Shown here: in pieces, positions 42,463 through 57,600 of the stretch
Numbering within the stretch: the first letter of the stretch is position 1
Layout: each line of letters starts with the position of its first letter
Assembly (NCBI GenBank): GCA_000708835.1
Contig: DF237118.1
Span: 2,992-66,991 of the forward strand
Direction: 5' to 3'
DNA: 64,000 nucleotides
Origin: Klebsormidium nitens
Taxonomy: Eukaryota > Streptophyta > Klebsormidiophyceae > Klebsormidiales > Klebsormidiaceae
Notes under the pieces: generated by a model
Seen by the model: the letters and a program-made list of their open reading frames with translations, nothing else
Told to the model about the DNA's origin: nothing
Database searches by the model: none
Position numbers and translations under genes: made by a program

Positions 42463-44375
42463 GGTGGTATGTGAAACGGAGCTACTACAAAATATATACC
42501 TTGTATATATACCTCGCGCACGCTCGCGCATTTGAATAAACTTCGCGTGTAAATTGGAGTCCGGCGAGTCGGAATAGCGCCGTTTGCTTGCAGCCCGCTT
42601 GCAGACGCGGTGCATGTAGCACTCAACGCACTGTGAATCAGTCAGGATACGGTATACCCCGTGAATTTTGGCTGGTCAACACTCGTATAATTACCTATTC
42701 TTTACTGATGTCGTTGCACTTCTTGTATGCAAACTCAACATTGAATTGGCTTGGCTAACGATTGTCGTGTTTTATTGTGATTGGAACCAATGCCATGTAC
42801 ATGGTAATCGTTTGAATTTACACCTCAGCGTTCATTCGAGTTTGCTCACATGTTCAGAACTGTTCTGAACGGATTTGAATTCCAAAATCTGCCAGTTCTG
42901 ATGAGCCTACTGAGCTGGCTGTATGCAATTCGATAAGCTAACTTACACGTGGCAACATTGACAGCTAAATATCATCAATCATCATCTACTTTGCAAAGTG
43001 ACATGCCCTTGCGAGTGAATTTGGGTCCTGATTCGATGCAGAACATGATGATTGTATGGCCCAGGTTTACAACGAGAGGCCTCCATTAACATTCGATCGT
43101 ATTGTAACTTGCACTGTTTATGTTGTGGCTTTGGCCAACCATGAATTGTCACCTGATTTAACAGGTAGAATAGGGGGATGAGCAGATTGACAAATTTTAG
43201 GTCCACATGAAAATATTATCTGGACATGAAGGACTGAGAAAGATGTCAGCGATCGCAATCGCAACTCTTGAGCTTAAAGTTACCATTAAAACAATGTTTC
43301 AAACGTTGTTCTTAGAATATGCCAGTCCCTGTCGCAAAGGTTCAGCTTGCAAATCTGCAGCAATCAGATTTGTTCGCAGCACCTTTTACTTTGCTGCACA
43401 TGCTTTATGTAAGGTCAGCGCCTCCACGAAGCAGTCCATGAAGGAGACGGTACAAGGAGCAAACACCTACTGTATAGCTCAAGAAGTCTACTACAAATTG
43501 TGCCAAACAAAGCAAGACTTTGTTGCAGGTCGTCATCAAACTCAATTGAAGGGGGGTATACAGCCCTTCTCCAGATGACTGACTTAGTCCATCCGACTCA
43601 GTCCGTCCATCTTAGCCAATTGTTGCACTTCTTACACACCAGGTACTTCTGCAAATTACAAACAACATCAGGTGAGAGCTTAAAGAAGGCGAAAGGGGTG
43701 GAAATGGTGTGAGTGCCTCTTGCGGCGTAGAGGACTCCTGCCTGCAACTTGTGTCTTTCTTCCTCCTCAAAAGCTTTGCTCTGATCTCTCTTGAATCTAG
43801 AGGCGGGCAGTAAAGAGAGCGACAGCTACTTCTGGAAGTTATAAGCTGCCAATTACAAATGAGACATGCAAACCCCCTTGGTGGACCGTCAGGTACTCCA
43901 AAAGTTCAAGTGATTGAAAAGACCAGGGAAGAAACAACTTTAGCAGCAAACGGGGAACCCGCTATGAAATATCCAAAGAGATGAAAAGTAAGCCTCAATT
44001 TGAGCCTGTGCACTAGAAGTGACCGAAGCAGTTCACAGCCAGCCGTTCGTTGCAAAGAAGATACTTCTTCGGCTGCTGCAAGGCTGCATCTAGGTAGCAA
44101 TAAAGGAGAGGTCGTGATCCCCTCACAAAGTTGCAGAGCAGGAAGCCGGTCTCACTAGCGGGTTCCTTTTAAGGACACTCAACATTCTGAAAAGCGCGTT
44201 CTTCAAAGCAAGGTACAAAACGACTTCAGAAGGTTTTACTTCGACTGTACTTCTCGGAAGCCCCAGCGTCATACGCTATGTCGCTGACAGTTACTCAGTA
44301 TAATCAAATGGGCAGTGTGTTTTTACCCCAAGGAAAAGGTCGCCCTCTCTAAGATAAAGCCGTCTTTCCGGACTT
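42463..44375. other. Intergenic, no gene recognised
   Basis: About 1.9 kb between the tRNA and the 3' end of the GRF zinc-finger gene. The longest open frame (43207-43578, +) has no recognisable motif. The right end should include the 3' UTR of the GRF gene. Confidence 0.45.
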
Positions 44376-47322
44376 TCAACCATTGAGACACTCTTCGGCC
44401 GTCTTCAAAAGGCCAGACTTCAACCAGCTCAGCGGGGTCGCTAAGTTAGTGCTCAATAAGCCGGTTCTTTTCAAGCAACGTTCACCAAAAATCCAACCCC
44501 CATCGATTACTTCAATGTGTTCTTTGCAGCCCCAAAAGCGTTGCGTTTCCAAGAGGAAAGGACGGCTTCTTACTCTTCCAGGGTGCTTGTCGTTCCTACA
44601 GATCCGCTCCTCGCCTTCACCCCCGCACTGGCAAGCCCCCCTGCTTCCCCCCTGGTCCCAGGGCCTTTTTTGCCCCCTACTCGCAGAGGGGCCAGCGTAC
44701 CCCGCATTAGGTCTTGGTGAAATGTGGCCAGTTGCACGGGGAGGGGTGCCAGGAGCAGCGAGGGGCTCCTTCCAGTGGAGGAATTTGCCGCACGCCTCAC
44801 ACTTGTAAAATTGCTGGGGGAAAGAAGTCGTTGAACTCAGCGAACTTGGAACCAACGTTCCTAGTTGCGACCTAGCTGTTTGACTTTGTCAAGTCTCGGA
44901 AACGAACTGCCAGAGTTTGAATACGTCTCTAGGTGAGGAGATGCCAGTTCAGGGGCAGCCCTGGTGAAAACATTGCGATCCACGGTCGCCAACAAAGCCA
45001 CGCAACACCAAACAAGCCGAGGAAAGAATCAGTAATGCAAAAGAACAGCAACAGCACTCGATGACCAGGATGAGACTCAACAGTTCCTAATTGCAAGACT
45101 CCTCAAGTGCAAACCTGGAATATCAAGAAACATGCTGCAGCTTTCAAACAAACGACTCACCTTCCCTGGATTGGTGCCCTTCTTGGCAGTCAGCTCCAAA
45201 ATCCTACTGGCCCCGCACTTGTAGCATGTCGCTGGCCGGCCCCCCGCCTGACCCCCTCCAAAATTACCCCTGCCAGTACCCCCCTGAACCGGTGGCGGGG
45301 CCGCCTGCCCACCCACTTGCCCCCACCCCCCCCCTTGTGGCTGCACTCTTCTGCCCCCCGATTCCGGGCCTGCCTGCCCTTCTACTGAAAAGACTGAGCC
45401 GAAACCCGTTTGATCGCTTCCTGGCAGGGGGGCAGCGGCCGCAGCCCCGCCACCCCCCCCAAACACTTCTGGTGCCCCTTCGTCCTCGTGCACCTGCGTT
45501 GCAATTGAGTCCTCATCGTCTAACTCGTTTCTTAACCCTGTTTCGAACCCATTTCTTGGCGCCCCAGCTAGGCCGTTTCTCAACCCTCCATCCAATCCGT
45601 TCCGCAACCCTCCGTCTAGCCCACTTCTTAAACCTTCATCTAACCCCCATCTTACGTTTCCACCTAACCCAGCCCTTAAACCCCCATCTAACCCAAACCT
45701 GGAGTCTCCCCCTAACCCATTCCTTAGCCCTCCGTTTACTCCGCTCTGGAAAAAGTTACTTGCCCCACCGAACTCCTCCAACTTCACATTGCTTGCATTT
45801 GCAGTACGGTTTCCTGAGCCTCGCACCAGTGCCTCCTCTCGCTCCTCCGACTCTTGACTCAGCTTTTCTAACAGCCCTGGGCTTAACACCCCCGACGCTC
45901 CCCCCGTTTCCCCCACCCTTTCAAAAGCACCGTTGAGGCTCCTTGAGATTCCTGTCCCTTGCCTGCGCGCTGGAACTTCCTGTGGGGGGGTTGGAACAAC
46001 AACTTCTGGTTGCATCAAGGGTGGGCCCCTTGATGTGGTTTCCCCTTCCAATCCAGCCCCCTGATTTAGCCCCAAGCCCCCTTGACCATTCAGAGGGAAA
46101 GAGGGCGGAGAAGCCCCATTTTCTACCCTTTCCCCCAAGCGTCTTTCTGGAGGGGACCCAAACAAAGGGCTAGGGTTTGAGAAAAGGCCTTGTCGAGTAG
46201 CTGTTCGACGCCTTGGTAACCCTGGTGGGGATGCTTCTGAAGGGGAACGGGGCCTGGCTCTAAGCTGCTCCTCTAGGGCTTGCCGTAACTCCATCTCCGT
46301 TGCCAGAGAACGATGCAAGCGGATGACTTCCGCCTCCGCCGCAGTGCGCCGAGCGACCTCCTCATCCAGGCGATCCTGCAAGCACCAAGGTCGTTGTTTC
46401 AACATGAAAGGTCTTCCAAAAGCTACTTGGATGCTCGCCCAGGGTTCGTCTTAGTGTTCCTGTTGCCTACGTCCTAGGCACCATCGGTTGGTCGTCAATG
46501 CTTGTCAATAGCCGACAAAAGAGAAGTTCAGGACTCCTGCAAAAATGCAGCCTGGTAAATTACAGCTGGGTAAACCCTAATTTGGAGCACTGAGGAGAAG
46601 GTGATTTACATGCAGCCAAAATCAGGGTTGCTCTGGTTGAACGACCTCCATATCAGTTTTCAAGACTGTCTAGACTATCTGCTGTTTGGCAACATGTCCA
46701 ATCGTGTCTTGGAAGGCTTTCACTGGCAGTACTTGCTTTGATATCATTGCTAGCAGACTTGAATAAGACAATGCAGCTGCTCCATTCTGATGATATCCTT
46801 GTAACTGTAAAATCTGCTTAGGGGAACAGAATCTGGATCCTTGCGAAGCAAGCCCAAGCATGTATCCATGTTGCATTTACAAATTTGGTAATGTGCTTTA
46901 GGCATATTTGGCCCTTGGTGACCATCATTCACAATCAATCTGCTGGTAAAATGTGCACCTTGATGCGTGCCAGCCTGCAAGCTGATAACCTGGACTAGCC
47001 ACTTCCACACAGAACATCCTGAGATACACACCAATCTAGTTGATCGGAAGATCGGAAGCGTTTGACGATAAGTGAGCACGGAAGCTAGGATTACTCTAGA
47101 TCCCCCTTGCGGATATATTGCACGGTTGTCCGCCACAGAAGATGATGCATGCTGATTTTGGCATACCTGCAGGGCCTGTAGTTGCTCCTCATGTGTTCCA
47201 TGACGGTCCTCCGACATCTTGCTTGGTACTGGGGACGATGGCCTGCCCTGTTGCGGGGACGCCTCCTGGGTCCCCACCGGCACATCTCCCCCTCCCATTT
47301 CTGAAATCCTCTGAGGAAGCAC
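44376..47322 (-). CDS. GRF-type zinc-finger protein with N-terminal coiled coil
   Basis: My model has three exons (47322-47167, 46375-45161, 44813-44376) joined in phase 0, giving 602 aa, or 594 aa from the second Met at 47298. A coiled coil follows the first junction (LQALQDRLDEEVARR and RSLATEMELRQALEEQL, about residues 45-90). A long Pro/Gly/Ser-rich disordered middle comes next, with nine octapeptide repeats at 268-339. A GRF zinc finger crosses the exon 2/3 junction: CYKCGASRILEL, then TNPGKQFYKCEACGKFLHW. GRF fingers bind single-stranded DNA or RNA in APE2, NEIL3 and topoisomerase 3 and occur in many plant proteins of unknown role. No catalytic domain is seen here. The ~125 residues after the finger are unconserved-looking, so exon 3 could be spliced further. 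Nucleic-acid binding is inferred from the finger only. Confidence 0.82.
45515..45730 (-). repeat. 24-bp coding minisatellite, nine units
   Basis: Nine in-frame octapeptides fill exactly 216 bases: GLRNGLGG, DSRFGLDG, GLRAGLGG, NVRWGLDE, GLRSGLDG, GLRNGLDG, GLRNGLAG, APRNGFET, GLRNELDD. They lie in exon 2 of the GRF protein. The unit consensus is GLRNGLDG. Confidence 0.9.
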
Positions 47323-49092
47323 TTGCGGGAAATCAGAATTTAGATCCGCCCTTCATCTGCATGTTATCCTGCTTCATATTGCCATTATTGGACACCATGC
47401 ATGATGTGAATGATGCTGCGCAATGCAGGGCGCTTTGCTTGGGAACTAGAGGGGTCCCAACTTCCAAGCTAGCCAGAGCCCTCTCGAAGAATCCGGCTGC
47501 TGATTCGTCTGCTGCGCCGTTATCGCATCTGGCGGCTCAGCTGAGGTCAGCTCTGTGACTTGCTGGACCGGTTGTCGGCAGACCGGCCGAAGGCATCCTA
47601 TCATCGGAAAGTTTAATATCGACGATCACGAACTTCGATAGCTTTAGATCGGACGGCAATGAAGCACTTGCGCAAGATCCGCTCTGACATTTGACCCCTG
47701 TTGGTCACCCCCGGGCACCGTTACCGCTGCGGTTCCAAGTTTTATACGACATCATGCATGATGCAAAATCTGATTCAGATCCATGTGCGTGATCGTCACG
47801 TGGTCAGGCAACAGAAGCGCTCTGGTTCACGGCTGATCAGCTGCTGTTGCTGCGCTGCATTGTGGAGATCTTCCTGCGCATTGCTGTCCTCTAGACAGAT
47901 CCCTGCTTTGATCAATGCAGTCAGCTAAGATTGCGCATCCCCTTGGGAGCGGCCGGATGACTTCTCAAAGTTCTCTGGTTTTATCCAGGAAGATAAGCAG
48001 TAAAGACTACTGCACCTGCACTCAATTCCAGAATGCAACATTGCAGCCTCTTTTGAACCCGTCCAAGCACGCTCTGATCGTCAAAAGCAAGCACGTTGCA
48101 GCATCGTCTTCTGCGCGGATTGACCATAAGCCCTTTGCTGAGAGTGAAAGCCAAGCTGCTTCCGCGAGAAGGACACAATTTGCGGAGGGGTAAGTTCCCT
48201 TCTATTTTCACGTGGCCTTGAAGGGCCCTCAAGGTGCTCAATTGAGCCTGATTTGAAATCTGGGCGTCAAGCAGGCATCTTTGATATGCCAGATCCCTTT
48301 TTCATATTGATTAAAAAGTGCCAGATCATCAAATTTAGGGGGCAGTGAATTGAAGCCAACATCTACTTTCTGCTTGCAAAGCAATCCAGAAGCTGCATCG
48401 TAAATCTTGCGTGCATCTGTCGATCATGTCAATGAGTCATTGTTATTTAGAGAGGCCCTTAAAGATGGTTGAGACCAACTGCTGTTGCATCAATTGCGGC
48501 AAGATCACAAGTTTCTTGAGTTTCATGAGAGAGCCCAGCGGATCAGCTGCTGTCATTGAGTAAACTTCTGAGTGATCAAAAGTATGGAGAGATCAGTCAC
48601 TAGTGTGCACATTTCAAACCAAATTGGCAGGTTGCAGATCTTGGAGCCTATCAACTGCCAGTGATCCTGCGAACTCGTCTTGCTCAGCTGTTGGGCCCAT
48701 ACGTTTTGTTCACCAGCAAGGCAAACTCATTTGACCAGATCTGTTCTCACAAAATGAAGTGGACTAGAACTCACAGTTCTTACTGCCATCTCCTCCGCAA
48801 TCAGACACCTTCCCCTCCTGTCAATCTGCGCAGAAAGCAGGACACTGATTAGTTGCGCTCCTTTTTAGTACATCAATAAACGCAAAACGCTTCTTTTTCA
48901 ATTACAATCCAAATTCGGAAGGTTGCCACAAAACCCCATCTGTTGTCTCACTTAGAGGTGCCCAAGGGTGTATGCAGCGGAGGAATTGACAAACTCCATC
49001 TGGAATGTCCTTATAACCAAACTCGCCAAAGATCTATATTGCCTCTTTGTCTCTGCTCCCACAGGCGGCCACACCAGCCCCACAAGAGGAGA
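47323..49092. other. Divergent promoter region, GRF protein / LDH
   Basis: About 1.8 kb between the two start codons. It should hold both promoters and 5' UTRs. The frames 47915-48193 and 48661-48852 (+) are open but show no family motif. A CATCATGCATGATG palindrome-like string lies at about 47749-47762. Confidence 0.45.
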
Positions 49093-53368
<4,276 letters not shown>

Positions 53369-54679
53369 TAGTGACTTGGACTTCAAACGTCATATCGGGG
53401 CGAGACACCGTGATGCCATTGTCTTCAACATGAAGTGCCTACAGGTGCTGTTTGAGCAGCCTGGGGGAGATAATGCGAAAGAGGTAGATTACAGTCAAAG
53501 CTTTGCGATTTCAGATCTAACTTCGAGAGGTATATACGAAAGAGCGTTTCCTCATGGGCAAGCATACGAGTGCGGCTGCGATGGCGCTTGCGTTTTCAAG
53601 AGCCGATGTAGAGTATGAAAGGCTTTGCGTAAAGGGTTTGCGTAAGCGACAGGCGCTGGCGGACTGGTTTTTGCAACGCTGCTGCGCTTCAAACAAACAT
53701 GTAGGTATACTGACCTGCTCGACTTCTGGCTGCGGCCTTTGTGCATACAATAAGGACGCTAGCTGTAGTGACGTACTTGCAAAGAATTTTGGATTTTCTA
53801 CAAGAAGATAGAGCATTTCAATCCGATGAATCTATGATGAACCCTTTGTCTATCCGCAAGACTTTTTCAGTTGCGTCACCCCAGCAGCTCCTAGGGCATA
53901 TCGAAAATTGCATTACTTAAAAATGTGCTCAGTCCATTGTTCTATATGCTGTTCCGACCGTATTGCCCCGGCCGCCGCGCGCATGTATAATCAGGGTGTA
54001 TGACATGTACGTATGCCTATGCGATGGCGCCGCCGCCGCGTGCGCACCCCGCGCCAGTGCGTGCATCGCTGCGCAGCTCTGAACCCTCGAATGATTAGAA
54101 ATCCATGGACAAATGCACAATCATGAGCTAGTTCAATCGAAGCGGGAATGCATCGCGAATCTAAGTTCGACCGCTATATTGCATCATGCATGTGCAGTGC
54201 TATGTGACCGCTTAGTAAATCTGATTTGAAGCACAATTTGTGGACATGATCCACGGATGGAAGCTGCTACATTATGGCATCAATGCGTCGTTGAAGTGCA
54301 TGCATGGCCCGTACAAAGCGCGCTTGAAATGGTTTCTGAGGCATATGTGCTAGCGTCATTCCTTCCAAGGCCTGGGTATATGCCATAGCACTGCCTGGTG
54401 CCGAAGAACTTCAAGAACGACGAGTAATGATCAAGCACACGTCTTCAGACGACAAGGCCATCGAGCCTGCCGATGAAAACACCAATCGGCCTGACTGCAA
54501 TCACAAATGTCAATGTTATCAGGTGCCCTCTTTCTAATGACGTCATCTTAACAGTTCTCAGACACGAACTTAGGTCGTTTTCAAGTTCTAACCACACGCA
54601 AGCACCGGAACATTTATCTAGCAATTAGTATCTGCAACGGATGCTCCTCGATATAAGAGGTACACATACGCACTCAGAC
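53369..54679. other. Convergent intergenic region, LDH / 2OG oxygenase
   Basis: This holds the two 3' UTRs. The frame 53554-53811 (+) is open but has no recognisable motif. Nothing else is supported. Confidence 0.5.
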
Positions 54680-57600
54680 TCAATCATCACCCAAATCTAT
54701 TACAACTCTGGCCCGCTTATGTACATGCTTGCCCCCAGTCTGCGCGCCTTGATTATTGGCGACCACAGGCTCATTCGTCCTCCTCTCTTGGAGCGCTACG
54801 CCGCCCAACGCTCTGAGCTCCGCCAGGGCCCCCATATCCCGCTCGTACTCCGCTATCTTTGTACCGGAACCTTGGAGCGCCTGTTCATCAGCAGCGCCCT
54901 GCGACCCGTTCTTGTGGCAGATCAGGGGCACGTTCACACCGCCGTTGAAAGATTGGCCGACGATGTGAACGGGCAGTCGACACCTGGGAGAAAAACGGGA
55001 ATTCAACCAAATGAACCATTTACACCTTACGGACGAGACTTCTCAAGGCAGAGGATGACCACAATTTGATTACGAGGAAAGGCTAGATGGATCAAAGCAT
55101 TTTGCCGAGACTGGACGAAGGTGCAGGATCAGCACTCTGAGTCTACCGCCCAAGCACCGAACCAGAAGCCCCAAGTCTTTGGTACGTGAAAACCTGACAT
55201 GCGGATTCGCTGGTATAGGATAGCAACCTGCTCGAAGCTTCCTGAGGAACATAATGAGGAGGGACAGGGTTAAGCCGCAACTTTCATGACTAGTACTCCT
55301 GAGGCTACATCCTTGTGCACCAGTCCATTGCTGACCGGAGGCTACTGGTCAGAGGAACCACGAAATGTCCACTTCGCTCCTTCATTCAGAAGGGAAGCCG
55401 ATATTTTTATCCACAGTCGAAAACCTCATACAACGGAATGCGTTTACTATGCAAGGTCTCCGGAGGCCTCACTTTGAGATCGACGCCTGCACGTGCTTCT
55501 TGACGGGCTTCGCGACGCACAGCTGCAGCACGGTACGGACCGGGTCGAGGCAGAACTGCACCAGCTGCCGGCACTCGCCGCACTTGCACGCGCACGCCGC
55601 GGGGAGCGCCCAGCTGCGCGGCGCGGCCGGCCGCGTCCCCGTCTTCGCTTCGAGCGCCTTCACACAGCCCCCCGACAGGGCGACGAACGAGGGTGTCTCC
55701 AGCCGCGCGGGTGTGCCCAGCCACTGGGCCAGCTCCTTGAGCGCCGGGGCGAGCGTGGTTTCTACGTCGTGCAGCCGGGGCGTCGCGAAGAAGTGCGCGA
55801 CGACGGACTCGGTGACCGGCGGCCCGACGGAAGAGTGTGGAACGCTTTTAAAGTTGAGGCGACGAAGGCTGCGCTGCGCGCTACCGGTTGGGCGGGCGCA
55901 CGGCCGCCGTAGCGCCGGTGGTTTGGCTGGGGTGGCCTCACCGGGGGATCCCTCTCGGCGATAAGCGCTGGTGCCAGCGCGTCTGCGAGGCTCCGCGCGA
56001 GGGCAACCGCCTTGGGGGATCCCCCACCAGGGGCTTCTGACTGGTCCAAACCGTTGTCGCCAACTAGGTGCGACAGCAACCCGGGCACAGACCCGAGCGC
56101 CGAGCTGACCTGGTTCTTGACGAGGGCGGCGGCCGCGGGTCGCCACGTGTCGGCCCCAAAGCGCTCGAGCACACGGACGAAGGCGGACGCGGTCGCGGTG
56201 TCTCTGAGGCTAAACAGCGGGGGATCGGAGTAGTAGAACCCTCGGGCAGGGACGGCGGCCGGCGGCGGGCAGATCTTGGCGACCAGAAGCGGAATGATGC
56301 GCGCGCACAATCGCGCTCGCTCTAGTTCGTCGTCATCCGCCGGCCCCTGTTCTGCATTCGTCCCGCAACTCCCCTCCGCGTCATTACCAGCCATTGTCCC
56401 CTCAGGACCGGAACTTCCCGTCGTGCAAGTTTCCCCGGAACGTGCCCCGCCGCTCGTAACGCTGACGCCCTCCAAGGCCCGGTTCGTTTCGTTGGGTGCG
56501 ATCCCACCAGGCGCTTGGATTGCTGGCGCGAGCTGCAAGAGCAGGTTGAAGCAGTCCGCGAGGCCGAAGGGCGTGCACGCGCGCTCGAAAACGCCGGTCG
56601 CCGCGGCCGCGAGCGCCGTCCAGCCGAAGCGGCCGCCGAGGGGGAACAGAACCTGGGCCGCTATGGAGACCGGGAGCTTGGTCAACAGGATCTGCGGAAA
56701 ACAAGAACATAGTTTGTCTTCCCTTTCCTTTTTGAGCCGCAAGGACTCTTGATAAACTCCCTCGTCATTGCGCTCGAGGTTTTGCGTATAAAGGTTTTCA
56801 TATTGAGTGGCAATCTCGATAATCTTTTCCTGAGCCTTTGGCATACGTCAGCTGCAATTTGGGTTCCGTTTTAAGGGGATCGGGGACCGGAGACTCGAGA
56901 CCGGAGACGAAGTTCGCTATGCTTTTTGCTACAATTTGAGGCGAAATGATTTTGGTGTACAAAGATGTACAAAGAAAAAGCGGTTGGGTTCTGGTACAAG
57001 AAGACCAAAGCGACACCACGTGCTTGAGGAGCCCTCTTTTCTTTCCAGATGCGACTGCAAAGAAGGGTCTGACGTTCAGTATAATGGCTGGGATTGCTCA
57101 GCTCGTCTGTAAGGGCAACTCCCGTTCCGACAATGTGGATAGAGCTACCTAAGACAAGATGACAAAACATCATCTCTGAAAGGGCTTGAATCGTATGGGG
57201 CCATGCAGCCTGGGCCTCCTCTTCTTCCTTTCTCATCGGCGAGAAGTTTAAGAACCAAATCAAAGGAGCTAATGACCTGCTAGCCAGAAACAAACAACCC
57301 GCTGCTGACCTGCGCCATGCTCGCATCGCCAAACTTGACGAGCAGCGCCGCCAAGGCCTTTGTCTGTGAAAGATCGAGCTTCGCCCCAGCGCCGCACAGC
57401 GCGTTGAGGGCGAGGAGTAGGTCTGGGCGCTCCTCCGAGTCTGGGGACCCTTCGATGCGCTCCGCTAAAGAGCCGGTATCCTGCACCAGGAGGTCAGTTT
57501 TTTGTTTGTCGCTGACGGTAAACAGGACCTTGAAGTCCTGCTGTGGCCACAAGTGCGTGACAGCTTACAAAACGTTTTGGTCTTTCTATTTGTGTGAGTA

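Noticed and set aside
43207-43578. 123-aa open frame (+) between the tRNA and the GRF gene
   Set aside because: It has no motif, no exon-like GC content and no credible splice partners.
45091-45936. 281-aa Pro/Leu-rich open frame (+)
   Set aside because: It is antisense to the octapeptide and Gly-rich coding exon of the GRF protein. Its composition is explained by the complement of Gly/Arg/Asn codons.
55365-55964. 199-aa open frame (+) over the 2OG oxygenase 3' part
   Set aside because: It is antisense to exon 8, whose CKCGECRQLVQF frame and splice phases are consistent on the minus strand.
55762-56844. A single 360-aa exon in the 2OG oxygenase running to 55762
   Set aside because: The family-like sequence switches frame near 55900. 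A short 68-base GT-AG intron (55941-55874) explains the switch, so the tail of that frame is not coding.
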